A stretch of DNA of 64,000 bases from Legionella jamestowniensis (lineage in GTDB: Bacteria > Pseudomonadota > Gammaproteobacteria > Legionellales > Legionellaceae), in assembly GCF_001467745.1 (NCBI RefSeq), contig NZ_LNYG01000008.1:115899-179898 (forward strand), written 5' to 3'. Positions 26,270-35,112 of this stretch are shown here, one piece after another. A model generated the notes under the pieces. It did no database searches. It was not told the origin of the DNA and saw nothing but the letters and a program-made list of their open reading frames with translations. The position numbers and the translations under genes were made by a program. Position 1 is the first letter of the stretch. Each line of letters starts with the position of its first letter.

Positions 26270-27277
26270 TTATGCAAATCCAGAGAGTACAATTTTACCT
26301 CTGGATTGATTGCTTTCCAGAAGCTCATGGGCTTTACGCAAATTGGTGGAATTAATAACACCAAAGCTTTGGTTAAAAGTAGTTTTAATAACGTCTTTGT
26401 CTACCAGATGTGCAATTTCATTTAAAATATGATGCTGCTTAATCATATCGGGAGTTTTAAACATGGAGCGTGTATACATCATTTCCCAGTGGACCGAGAT
26501 ACTTTTAAGCTTGAAAAGAAGAATATTAAGATGCTTCGGATCATCAATTAAGGCAAATTTTGATTGTGGTTTTAAGCATTTTATCAACTCTTCGGTATGC
26601 TCATCGCTATGGGTAAGGCTGATGACATAATCCACTTCAGAAATCTCTAACTGCTTTAGTTGCTCTTGCATTGGTTTACTATGATCAATGACATGATGTG
26701 CCCCCTGATTTAATATCCACTGTTTGGATTCTTCTCGTGATGCTGTCCCTATTATTGTTAAAGAGGTAAGTTGGCGAGCTAATTGCACTAAAATGGAGCC
26801 TACACCACCGGCAGCTCCCGTAACTAACACGCTGGATTTTTCACTGGCTGTAACACGCAAGCGATCAAAAAGGATTTCCCAAGCGGTAATTGCTGTTAGA
26901 GGCAGCGCGGCTGCTTTTTCAAAAGACAGGCTTTTAGGTTTTAAGCCAACAATGCGCTCATCTACCAAATGAAACTCACTATTACAACCTGGGCGAGTGA
27001 TATCACCAGCGTACCAAACTTCATCACCAGGTTTAAAAAGGGTTACTTGTTCACCAACTGCTTTGATAATTCCTGCTGCATCCCAACCTAATACGCGATA
27101 TTCTCCGGGCTGCGGTTCTTCTCGAAGTCTTACTTTACAATCTACCGGGTTTACTGCCACCGCTTTTATTTCCACTAATACATCTCGTCCGCTTGCCCTA
27201 GGTGTCGGGAGCTCTACATCTATTAATGAATCAGGATTTTCAATGGGCAGTGACTTTGAGTATCCAATGGCTTTCAT
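26270..27277 (-). CDS. MDR-family oxidoreductase (quinone reductase-like)
   Basis: 335 residues. The N-terminal GroES-like domain carries AVNPVDCKVR and VLGWDAAGIIKAVGEQV; the Rossmann motif is VLVTGAAGGVGSILVQLARQL at about 145-165. The structural zinc cysteine cluster of alcohol dehydrogenases is missing, so this is closer to zinc-free quinone/enoyl reductases using NAD(P)H. A MarR-family gene 48 bases upstream on the same strand probably regulates it. Confidence 0.87.
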   Translation of the reverse strand: MKAIGYSKSLPIENPDSLIDVELPTPRASGRDVLVEIKAVAVNPVDCKVRLREEPQPGEYRVLGWDAAGIIKAVGEQVTLFKPGDEVWYAGDITRPGCNSEFHLVDERIVGLKPKSLSFEKAAALPLTAITAWEILFDRLRVTASEKSSVLVTGAAGGVGSILVQLARQLTSLTIIGTASREESKQWILNQGAHHVIDHSKPMQEQLKQLEISEVDYVISLTHSDEHTEELIKCLKPQSKFALIDDPKHLNILLFKLKSISVHWEMMYTRSMFKTPDMIKQHHILNEIAHLVDKDVIKTTFNQSFGVINSTNLRKAHELLESNQSRGKIVLSGFA

Positions 27278-27325
27278 AATTGTCCTTAATGTTTAGCCTG
27301 ACTAGAGTTCATATCATATAGGAAT

Positions 27326-27739
27326 TTATTCCTTTTCTAAATTGGTGTTCATTCGTTTAATAAACTGATTAAGTTGTTCCTTTTCTTCTTTACTAAAACC
27401 GGATAACGCAAGGTCATTTAAATCTGTTGCGCAGCGATTCATGGCTTTTTTAACATCGAGCGCTTTTTGAGTCAGATAGATTATAGAAATACGCCTGTCA
27501 TTTTCAGCGGGTTTTCTGTAAATAAACCCATCACGTTCCATGCGATCCAGTGTCCTCACTGCAGTGGGTTGTTCAATACCTATCAATTTGCACATTTGAG
27601 CCTGCGTTAAGGCATCCTGTTTAAAAAGTTCCAGTAAAAAGAAGGTATACGCGTGTGTAATAGCATAAGGTTTTAATAATTCATTGGCTTTTTTTATAAG
27701 CAAACGATTGGCTTTTTTAATCAAACTGGACGTTAACAT
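27326..27739 (-). CDS. MarR-family transcriptional regulator
   Basis: 137 residues with the winged-helix core QAQMCKLIGIEQPTAVRTLDRMERDGFIYRKPAENDRR, typical of MarR. GGAAGAA precedes the ATG. It is divergent from the PhzF-like gene and precedes the MDR gene. A palindrome in the shared promoter is a likely operator for autoregulation. Confidence 0.9.
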   Translation of the reverse strand: MLTSSLIKKANRLLIKKANELLKPYAITHAYTFFLLELFKQDALTQAQMCKLIGIEQPTAVRTLDRMERDGFIYRKPAENDRRISIIYLTQKALDVKKAMNRCATDLNDLALSGFSKEEKEQLNQFIKRMNTNLEKE

Positions 27740-27761
27740 CGGTTCTTCCGGAGATATATCA

Positions 27762-27799
27762 ATTGCTAATATATAGCATACTATGGTATAGTAAGCAAT
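27762..27799. promoter_or_regulatory. Candidate MarR operator
   Basis: Two concentric dyads centre on 27781: ATTGCT/AGCAAT (27762-27767 and 27794-27799) outside, and TATAGCATA/TATGGTATA (27772-27780 and 27782-27790, 8 of 9 paired) inside. It lies between the divergent marR-type and phzF-type genes. Confidence 0.55.
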
Positions 27800-27825
27800 A
27801 ATTCGTTGTGTTAAGGAAGTTAACT

Positions 27826-28614
27826 ATGTCTAAACAACCTATGTACCAAGTTGATGCGTTTACTACGACATTGTTTGGAGGCAATCCTGCAGCAGTTTGT
27901 CCCTTGGAAGAATGGTTGGATGAGCAATTAATGCAATCCATTGCCACTGAGAATAACTTATCTGAAACAGCCTTCATTACAAAAGAAGGAGACCATTTTC
28001 ATATTCGTTGGTTTACGCCCAATTCTGAAGTTGCTTTGTGTGGACATGCCACTTTAGCAAGCGCCTATGTGATCTTTGAAAAATTAGGCTATCCGGGTAA
28101 TAGTTTGGTTTTTCAGAGCTTAAGTGGTGAGTTAAGAGTGGCAAGACAAGGCGCTGCGTTGCAATTAGATTTCCCTGCACTTCCCTATACCGAGATTAAA
28201 CCCTCACCGGCTTTATTAGCTGCAATGAATATAGTTCCAAAAGCCGTTTATGAAAGTACTTTTGATTTGTTAGTCATTTGTGATGACGAAAAGGATGTCC
28301 AAAAGGCACAACTGGATTTGAATGCCATCAGCCAGTTGCAAAATAGGGGAGTAATTTTGTCAGCCCCTTCAACCCAATTTGATGTGTATTCCCGCTGTTT
28401 TTATCCTGGTTGTGATGTACCAGAAGATCCTGTAACAGGTTCAGCGCATTGCGTCATTGCCCCTTTCTGGAGTGAACGTCTAGGCAAGAAAACAATTCAT
28501 GCGTTACAAGGCTTAAAGCGTCAGGGTGAGCTCATCTGCGAGGTTAAAAACGACAGGGTGCTGTTAACAGGAGAGTGTTGTTTATACCTAGAAGGGGCAA
28601 TTACTTTAGCTTAA
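27826..28614 (+). CDS. PhzF-family isomerase/epimerase-like protein
   Basis: 262 residues. The catalytic Glu is in NNLSETAFI, and HIRWFTPNSEVALCGHATLA and DPVTGSAHC are diagnostic for PhzF-like enzymes. The ATG at 27826 is preferred, with AAGGAAG upstream; the in-frame ATG at 27808 adds six residues. No phenazine genes are near, so it is a general PhzF homologue of unknown substrate. Divergent from the MarR/MDR pair and probably under the same operator. Confidence 0.87.
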   Translation: MSKQPMYQVDAFTTTLFGGNPAAVCPLEEWLDEQLMQSIATENNLSETAFITKEGDHFHIRWFTPNSEVALCGHATLASAYVIFEKLGYPGNSLVFQSLSGELRVARQGAALQLDFPALPYTEIKPSPALLAAMNIVPKAVYESTFDLLVICDDEKDVQKAQLDLNAISQLQNRGVILSAPSTQFDVYSRCFYPGCDVPEDPVTGSAHCVIAPFWSERLGKKTIHALQGLKRQGELICEVKNDRVLLTGECCLYLEGAITLA

Positions 28615-28800
28615 GCTGAATGGCAGCCGTTATGAGAGGAATTTAGTTTCCTCTCCCCTTATGCAAAGGTGTAACTTACTTGTGCAAAAATCCATAACAT
28701 TTACTGTCAAAATCATTTAAAGGGTAAAACAATAAAGGAGCTTGTGGTATCTAAAAATTTAATTTGTCCTGCTAAATAATCTTTATCTTCAAGATTGCCT

Positions 28801-29097
28801 TTATAGATAGAATTGTGGCCACCATCCTTTTACAAAAATTACAAAAATTACAAAAAATCCCGAGGTGTGTGCAAATTGAAAAAAAAAATCTGTTGAATTG
28901 GCATTCACTTTTTTATAGTCAAGAACCGAACCCGGATTACCAAAAAATGAATCAACAACGCTAGGGTCATGATTCCAGTTAGTATTGGCAGTATTATGCC
29001 AGTATCTTATTCCAAGGGTGATTTCCAGGCAGAGGGTTGAAATAAATAATGATTTTAGGAAGAGGTGTGGGCTGAAGTATTTAGAACCAAAGCTCAC
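28801..29097 (-). CDS. Doubtful small membrane-type reading frame
   Basis: 98 residues, GTG start without a good ribosome site. It has two hydrophobic segments, and the three tandem TTACAAAAA units (28830-28856) encode a VIF repeat in FFVIFVIFVKGWW. Composition is not random, but nothing else supports it. It may be a decayed gene or a non-coding stretch. Confidence 0.25.
   Translation of the reverse strand: MSFGSKYFSPHLFLKSLFISTLCLEITLGIRYWHNTANTNWNHDPSVVDSFFGNPGSVLDYKKVNANSTDFFFQFAHTSGFFVIFVIFVKGWWPQFYL
28830..28856. repeat. Three-copy 9-bp tandem repeat
   Basis: TTACAAAAA repeats three times without interruption. Slippage-prone, so copy number may differ among strains. Confidence 0.8.
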
Positions 29098-29190
29098 AAA
29101 TCTACGTAGTTAATAACCTTAATCTCATCACACATTCCTTGTAGTAATAGTGTATACCATTTTTTGCATGAAGCTTGATAAGTTGCCCTG

Positions 29191-31872
29191 TTAATCGAGT
29201 AGAGACCTCCACTTTGTTTTATAACATAAATCAGCCGAATCAAGTCGTTGTTGGGTGGCATCGATGTATTGCTCCCGTTGAGTATGGGCAAAAAAACAGG
29301 TGTTATTAAATGTTAGCTGTCCACTGCAATAGCCGGTTACTGCTTTTATAAGCATGGCTAAAAATGCTATTCCGAACGTTCCTATCCCTAATAAAATGTT
29401 GGCTACAATAGGTTTCCATATCTTTCGATGTGCCTGCATCTCTGCATCTTTGCTATGCAATTTAATTTTAAAATCCCTTTTAAACTCAGAAAAAATTTGC
29501 TCTTTTTTCTCATCGGAATCCGATGCCACAATATTATCATAAAATTCATTGATTGTTTGGTTTAACTCTTTGACGAGTTTAATGACTATCTCTCCTTTTT
29601 CGGTATCTTCCAGAGCAAGTTGTTTGCCATATTCCTTCAAAGGCTGAAGGAGGTTATGTAGGCTGGTATCTTCATCGATGATGTTCTTTATTAACATAAT
29701 ATCTGCATCAGGAAAAACAGTTATTCTTATCTCAAACAGCTTCGTAGAGTCTTGATTTGCACTCATACCTCTTAATGCAATAAGTCTATGAGACGGGGGT
29801 AATAACATAAAAAGTTTTGAAATTTTTCTTGTATGATACATTTCAAAAGCTCGTTGCAATATTTTTTGGTCATTTTCAACTTTTATTTGCATCATCTCGA
29901 GACGTTGTTCTTCAGGGCATGCCTCTAGCAGAATGACTAGTGATTCAGGATGCTTTAATAATGCTAGATTTACTATTTTTTGTGAGCTCACTATTTGTCT
30001 CAATTGTGGTGGTGACAAGAGACTAAGGACTACCTGTAGGGATTTTGGGTTCTTGATAAGGTTATCTAATACTGTTGGGCGATCGTTATTGTATTGCTTC
30101 AATAGGATGTCCATACGTTGTTTTTCTGAATAAAGTGCCAGAAGGCATTCTATAGACGTAGGATTACAAGTTGCTGCATGAAACACAGTTTGGTGCCGGT
30201 TATCTAATATTAGTAAGTCGGTTTTAACAGTTTCAATGTCTGGATAAAATGCTAAAACAGTTTTTAATGCCTTCTCGTTTTTTACGAAACGATGCAAAAC
30301 AGTTTGTCCTGTTTCATCAGGAATTCTCATAATCTCAAGGAATTGCTGTTTTGAACAAAGAGTTAATAGAATTTCTAATAGTTCCAGATTATTTACTGCT
30401 CCATCAAATATCGTTTCCCCTGATTGATTAGTTTCCTTTAGGGATTTTATTTTTTCATCATCTGACCAGGAGGTTATGGTTTCATTGATTAGAACGAGGT
30501 CTTCTGTTTGCAGCAACCAATGGAAAAAAGGTTCTTGTAAGTTAAAGCGCAAATAGTGACTCGAGATAGCCTTAATGGTTGCCTGCCTTTGTGGTAGCGT
30601 GAAAAAACCAAGTCCGATAGCAATTGCCAGTTCTGCTAAATCATTTTGAGGATCGGGTAGAACAAGGCTTTGCCAAAGCCTATCATAAAATGAAGGTGGG
30701 AAATTAATAATTAGCGTTACCAGGTTCTCAGGCGTTAGAGTAATACCTTCAAGAGCTTGCTTAATCAATTGAAGGGGCAATGGCATTTTTAAGTCCTCTT
30801 TTTGGACATTAAGAACCGGACGAGAGGAAGGTTTAAACATATATTTTTTTTCTAGCCGGTTTAATTCCTCTTCACTCATTTTAGGAGATAAGTGTAATAA
30901 TTTATTTTTGTCATTAACACGTAGGAAAGTTTGGAGGCAAAGAGCTGTCTCTTCCACACATTCGCCCTGTTTGATCTTGTTATTCAAAATGTAGTCTAAT
31001 GTATGGTTAGCATCATATCTTAAAGCCTTTAATTCCTCTTGTATTTCTTGTGGCAATGCTTCAAGGTAGTTGAAAAATCGACTTACTGCTTCTGTCGCTT
31101 CTTTAGTGGCAATTTTACTGTCCGTAAATTTAGTACTTCCCAACCATAAACCTTGAATAAGTTGTTCAATGGCTTCTTTAGGTGTAATGCCTGCGCTGTT
31201 GAACAGAGAGAGATCAGCCTCCAAAGAGGCAAAATCTGTATTGTGGTCATAAAGCATTCTGCCCAAAGCCGGATTAAGTTGCTTGATTTTGCTCTGCAAC
31301 TTGGAATGAGTTCGTAAAGGGAGGTTGGCTATATCTTGTAAATCCAGAATAACATTATCAACAATGACATAGCTGTTTAATTCTTTCAGGGTGGGGAAAA
31401 CTGAAAATTTATGCAGGGAATTCTCTGTTTGTAATTGTGGCTCCCAACTCTTATGGTATTGTCTAAGTTCCTTTTTTGACATAGCACGCGGAAGTTCGTC
31501 AGGGATGGTCACTTGCAGATGAGTATTAACAGAGGGCAACAAAATACTTAACATTTCCTGCATTGTTTGGGGAGTAAAAAGAAGTTGAGCAATTTTCCAA
31601 TATAATTCATTAGCGGGGCTTTCAGGTAAAATCTTGAATGAAAATGTTTCTTGGGTGTGTATCTCACGGAGGCTGCAGCGCACTTTAAATGCCTGCTCAA
31701 ATGACTCTGGTGATTCAAGCATAGCATTTAATAATTTAATCTCCTTTTCTATTTCTATTTGGAGAGCAGCTTTTTTTAATCCGCTGTAGCTGTAAGGAAG
31801 GTCATTTTGAGCTATAGTTGCTGTAGCTTCTGTTAGATAACCTTGAATGGTTTCTCCTATAATTTCATTCAT
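29191..31872 (-). CDS. Large repeat-containing protein with C-terminal membrane segment, candidate effector
   Basis: 893 residues from the ATG at 31872 (MNEIIGETIQGYL); a TTG at 31935 is an alternative. Residues about 485-700 consist of roughly 35-residue degenerate repeats reminiscent of ankyrin units: GETIFDGAVNNLELLEILL, QTVLHRFVKNEKALKTVL, QTVFHAATCNPTSIECLL, PTVLDNLIKNPKSLQVVL. Near residues 825-850 one hydrophobic segment (LLGIGTFGIAFLAMLIKAV) is followed by a short polar tail. No signal peptide. A repeat-rich protein with a single C-terminal membrane helix is common among Legionella effectors, but secretion is not shown. Stands alone; a terminator-like hairpin separates it from the MFS gene. 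Confidence 0.62.
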   Translation of the reverse strand: MNEIIGETIQGYLTEATATIAQNDLPYSYSGLKKAALQIEIEKEIKLLNAMLESPESFEQAFKVRCSLREIHTQETFSFKILPESPANELYWKIAQLLFTPQTMQEMLSILLPSVNTHLQVTIPDELPRAMSKKELRQYHKSWEPQLQTENSLHKFSVFPTLKELNSYVIVDNVILDLQDIANLPLRTHSKLQSKIKQLNPALGRMLYDHNTDFASLEADLSLFNSAGITPKEAIEQLIQGLWLGSTKFTDSKIATKEATEAVSRFFNYLEALPQEIQEELKALRYDANHTLDYILNNKIKQGECVEETALCLQTFLRVNDKNKLLHLSPKMSEEELNRLEKKYMFKPSSRPVLNVQKEDLKMPLPLQLIKQALEGITLTPENLVTLIINFPPSFYDRLWQSLVLPDPQNDLAELAIAIGLGFFTLPQRQATIKAISSHYLRFNLQEPFFHWLLQTEDLVLINETITSWSDDEKIKSLKETNQSGETIFDGAVNNLELLEILLTLCSKQQFLEIMRIPDETGQTVLHRFVKNEKALKTVLAFYPDIETVKTDLLILDNRHQTVFHAATCNPTSIECLLALYSEKQRMDILLKQYNNDRPTVLDNLIKNPKSLQVVLSLLSPPQLRQIVSSQKIVNLALLKHPESLVILLEACPEEQRLEMMQIKVENDQKILQRAFEMYHTRKISKLFMLLPPSHRLIALRGMSANQDSTKLFEIRITVFPDADIMLIKNIIDEDTSLHNLLQPLKEYGKQLALEDTEKGEIVIKLVKELNQTINEFYDNIVASDSDEKKEQIFSEFKRDFKIKLHSKDAEMQAHRKIWKPIVANILLGIGTFGIAFLAMLIKAVTGYCSGQLTFNNTCFFAHTQREQYIDATQQRLDSADLCYKTKWRSLLD

Positions 31873-31944
31873 TATTGTTAGATTAACTCTTTTAAAAAAA
31901 GCCTTGATGATATCAAACCAAGTCGAAATATCCAAAAGGTAGTT

Positions 31945-31979
31945 GAATCCTTCTAGTGAGGGACTTAAAAGAAGGATTC
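31945..31979 (-). terminator. Intrinsic terminator downstream of the MFS gene
   Basis: GAATCCTTCT and AGAAGGATTC form a perfect 10-bp stem with a 15-base loop, followed on the minus strand by AACTACCTTTT. It precedes the large repeat protein. Confidence 0.6.
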
Positions 31980-31986
31980 AGGGCTT

Positions 31987-33258
31987 TTAAAATAGCACGT
32001 TAGAAATACGACTATGACGCAAACGAAACCCAATCATACTAACGAGGCAAGAACCTACTAAGGCACATGTAGGAATTAACATCAGGGAGTTATGATAAGA
32101 AGCTAGGGAGTAAAGGTGAAGTCCTTCATCATTTAAAGCCCCATTCCAGGAAACATCCATTATTCGACCTATAAGAGTATGAAAAAAAGACCCACCCAGC
32201 ATATTAATGCAATTAAGAAATGCAATGGCTACACCTAATAGTTTAGCGTCGACTAAATCCGCTCCTGCCGCAAAAACAATGACTTGATAACAACACATCA
32301 AACCGAGCATAAAAAATAGGAATGCTAATCCATACCAATTATAAGTTGAAATTGAAAGTAGTAGCTTAAAAAGCAATGCCATACCTAACCCGCATAGAGC
32401 AATCACTGTATAATTACCCCAGTGCTTACTTAAAAAAGCCAGGCAAGGTCCTCCGAATAACATACCTACAAAAATAAATGAAATTAATTGCGCAGCGCTA
32501 CTTTTATCCAGCGCGAACGCAGTGGCTAAATAAGAGACACCCCAAATATCAGCAAACCCTTCAAGAGAACCTACCATCAGAAGATTTGTTAGAGCTAGCA
32601 ATAGTATTGTTGGGGAACTTAAAAGTGTCTTAAAGTAAGAAAATTTAAAGTGTTGTGCAGGTTCTGCGGTAGTTGCTTTTTCCTGAGGCGGTGAACGCAG
32701 AAAGCAATAACTCGCAAATCCTAATAGTATGGCTATCACTGCCAAAGTAAAGGCGATTTTTTGCCAGGGAAAGCTTGCGATTAGCAAGCTCACGGGTTTT
32801 CCGCCATAAATAGCCCCCAAAAGGCCGATAGAAAAGGAAAAACCAACCATTCTTGCGTATTTGGACTTAGGAAACCATTGAGAAATAACTTTTGATACTG
32901 AAAGAAAACCAACGGCAGAACCTGCTCCTACTAAAAATCGGCTCAAACAGGCAAGATACCAATTTGAAGTATAACTAAAGAGCAGTGTGGCCAGGCCGCA
33001 AATTAATGCAAAAAATAAAACTACATTGCGGACATTAAAGCGCTCAAGCATCACGGCCACAGGTATTTGCATGCCAGCATACCCGTAATAATAAAGGGCA
33101 GCGAGAACCCCAAAGTGACTGGCATCGATAGAAAATTGCGTCATAATCTGATGCATCATCAAACCGGGCCAAAGACGCAAAATAAATTGATAAGTAAAAA
33201 AGGAAAGCGGCAAAAACCACATAAAGGTAGGTAAAAAAGTCAAGTTTTTCTTAAACAT
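31987..33258 (-). CDS. Major facilitator superfamily transporter
   Basis: 423 residues with about twelve transmembrane segments. The MFS loop 2-3 region reads GMQIPVAVMLERFNVRNVV. GAGGTTGAT immediately before the ATG at 33258 decides the start; the in-frame ATG at 33300 has no such site. It resembles Legionella MFS carriers of unknown substrate. Not part of an obvious operon. Confidence 0.87.
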   Translation of the reverse strand: MFKKNLTFLPTFMWFLPLSFFTYQFILRLWPGLMMHQIMTQFSIDASHFGVLAALYYYGYAGMQIPVAVMLERFNVRNVVLFFALICGLATLLFSYTSNWYLACLSRFLVGAGSAVGFLSVSKVISQWFPKSKYARMVGFSFSIGLLGAIYGGKPVSLLIASFPWQKIAFTLAVIAILLGFASYCFLRSPPQEKATTAEPAQHFKFSYFKTLLSSPTILLLALTNLLMVGSLEGFADIWGVSYLATAFALDKSSAAQLISFIFVGMLFGGPCLAFLSKHWGNYTVIALCGLGMALLFKLLLSISTYNWYGLAFLFFMLGLMCCYQVIVFAAGADLVDAKLLGVAIAFLNCINMLGGSFFHTLIGRIMDVSWNGALNDEGLHLYSLASYHNSLMLIPTCALVGSCLVSMIGFRLRHSRISNVLF

Positions 33259-33558
33259 ATCAACCTCATTATTTAGGAGGGATGGGGACGTTATGGGCAA
33301 ATTTTGGGCGTAAGTTATAATTCGGCTTTTCAGCCGATAATAATGTGAGCAATGATAGTGATGGTGTTGATGCGTTTAGACCACATTGGAGTATTGTTTA
33401 AAAAATATAGTGTTTATACAAAAAATCACTATATCAATATTTTATTGAAATAGCCAAGACCTATTAATAAAGTTTTCTGTACATGACAGGTTTTTTTGTA
33501 ACTTACGGAGTAAAGGTTCTTGTTATTTGAAGCTTAGCTCTATTTGTCAAAGCGGGTC
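33259..33558. other. Intergenic region upstream of the MFS gene
   Basis: About 300 bases with no gene. TCGGCT-TTTC-AGCCGA (33322-33337) forms a short hairpin in what should be the 5' leader of the MFS gene; its role is unknown. No riboswitch family recognised. Confidence 0.3.
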
Positions 33559-34020
33559 TCATAACATGGATACTCCTAATGTAATATGTAAATCAATCCA
33601 ATGGTCTTTAAATTTTAACTGAGGACCTAACTGATATTTTTTCCTCACTTCAATAAGTGTAGGGGCGCTAACAGTAAGCACATAATAGCGTTTATGGCCA
33701 AGATCTCCTGAAACCACTTGTAACACTTTAAAGTGGTGCGTTTTCCCAAGCTCCTCTTGCATGTTTGCCGAGTTTTCTTCTGGATAGATAATGCTGATAT
33801 GGGCTCCAGCAGATTTTTGTCCAAAGTAATCAGGCTTAATAATGACTGAAGAATAGTTTTTTAAAAAAGGATAGAGATCATGTATATAACTATCTGCTAT
33901 GTCCAGATAGAGTAAGCCATCTTTGCTTTGCTTGATATCTCCCGATGTGGGTAAATTTAAAGCTGCATCTAGAAGATCAGGAATATCCAAGCGCTTTAAT
34001 TTTAAGTAATTAGTAGTCAT
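33559..34020 (-). CDS. 2H-phosphoesterase-like protein
   Basis: 153 residues. Two H-x-[ST] motifs, AHISIIY (His74, Ser76) and LHITLGV (His145, Thr147), are about 70 residues apart, matching the defining pair of 2H phosphoesterases (CNPase, LigT, and RNA-repair-type members), each preceded by hydrophobic strands. The family acts on 2',3'-cyclic phosphates of RNA or on ADP-ribose derivatives. No signal peptide. Short, standalone gene, so the assignment rests on these motifs only. Confidence 0.5.
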   Translation of the reverse strand: MTTNYLKLKRLDIPDLLDAALNLPTSGDIKQSKDGLLYLDIADSYIHDLYPFLKNYSSVIIKPDYFGQKSAGAHISIIYPEENSANMQEELGKTHHFKVLQVVSGDLGHKRYYVLTVSAPTLIEVRKKYQLGPQLKFKDHWIDLHITLGVSML

Positions 34021-34211
34021 CTGTGCTGCAAAATTATAGAAAAGAATTGTCTTGCTTAAGGTTAGTCAATAGAATGCGCAAAGTCTTTAACAAACTCAAC
34101 TATCTCCGGAATTAAATACGATGAATTGTTTTCAGCGGATAGGCAAATCCAGAGGGTGTTAAATACTTGACTATAGTATAATTAGAAAAAATCAATAATT
34201 GGAAAAAGATA

Positions 34212-34592
34212 ATGAAAACATTATGGAGCAGTTTTTTATTAGCTTGTGCAACTTTCACACATGCCGACACTATGTCTTTAAATGTTAATCCGAGCCAAAA
34301 TCAATTTGTAGTAACATTACCAGCTAATCCAACTACAGGATATCAATGGACTGTGGAAAAATATGACAAATCTTTTTTAAAACTTTTGTCTAGCAATTAC
34401 ACGGCATCAAAAACAAAATTAATAGGGGCTGGTGGTCAAATGCAGTTTACTTTTCAGTTAATAAAAGGGAAAACTTATCCTCAAAGTACCAGTATGCAAT
34501 TCAAATATGCGAGACCATGGGAGCCCGAGACAGGAACTATGAAGCAGGTGACTGTAAATTTCAGCACGGATAAACCCAAGACTTCACAATAA
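34212..34592 (+). CDS. Chagasin-family (I42) cysteine protease inhibitor
   Basis: 126 residues with a signal peptide (MKTLWSSFLLACATFTHADT). The three loops that enter the protease site are present: NPTTGYQW (residues 39-46), GAGGQ (72-76) and RPWE (101-104). Family members inhibit papain-type cysteine proteases. Exported to the periplasm or medium, so it may protect surface proteins or act against host or competitor proteases. Single gene, ending at a bidirectional terminator. Confidence 0.88.
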   Translation: MKTLWSSFLLACATFTHADTMSLNVNPSQNQFVVTLPANPTTGYQWTVEKYDKSFLKLLSSNYTASKTKLIGAGGQMQFTFQLIKGKTYPQSTSMQFKYARPWEPETGTMKQVTVNFSTDKPKTSQ

Positions 34593-34608
34593 TTTTAAGA
34601 GCAATCAA

Positions 34609-34647
34609 AATTACTGCACCCGATAACTAAATCCAGGTGCAGTAATT
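34609..34647. terminator. Bidirectional intrinsic terminator
   Basis: AATTACTGCACC (34609-34620) and GGTGCAGTAATT (34636-34647) form a perfect 12-bp stem between the convergent inhibitor and cold shock genes. Confidence 0.8.
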
Positions 34648-34655
34648 ATAATGAG

Positions 34656-34862
34656 TTAAGCAATTTCCACGTCTTCTGCTTGAGGACCTTTTTGTCCATG
34701 TCCTGCTTTGAATAACACAGCAGCACCTTCAGCTAAGGTTTTAAAACCGCTGCTTTGAATTGCACTGAAATGGACGAAATAATCCTTACCGTCGCTTTCA
34801 ATAAAACCAAAGCCTTTTTTATCATTAAACCATTTTACTTTACCGCGAATTTTCTCTGACAT
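34656..34862 (-). CDS. Cold shock protein, CspA family
   Basis: 68 residues, single cold shock domain with RNP motifs KGFGFIE and [19 protein letters not shown] precedes the ATG at 34862; a longer reading frame to 34901 is not needed. Binds single-stranded nucleic acid as an RNA chaperone. Which Csp paralogue this is cannot be told. Confidence 0.93.
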   Translation of the reverse strand: MSEKIRGKVKWFNDKKGFGFIESDGKDYFVHFSAIQSSGFKTLAEGAAVLFKAGHGQKGPQAEDVEIA

Positions 34863-35112
34863 AGTTACTCTTTTCCTATAATAAAAACCAGATTGTAGCA
34901 TTCATTCTCAGATCTTTCTAAAGATTTTACAAGAGCAAATAGAATTAAAAATCATTTATAGTTGATAAAAAATTTACACTAATGCCAAGTATGTGTTTTT
35001 TTAGTGCGTAATTTATTCAAATAAGCTTATTATATTACCCTGTCCCTGTTTTTTGTAAATTACAAAACATCAATTAGGAAGAAAGAAAATTAAAAAATGG
35101 CATCATTTCTAA

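Larger units (their letters stand above)
28615..29190. other. Gap between the PhzF-like gene and the large unknown protein
   Basis: About 575 bases. One low-confidence small reading frame (28801-29097) and a three-copy 9-bp repeat lie here; no RNA gene or terminator could be defended. Confidence 0.35.

Noticed and set aside
29094..29291. 65-residue minus-strand frame overlapping the large gene
   Set aside because: Out of frame with the real gene; no support.
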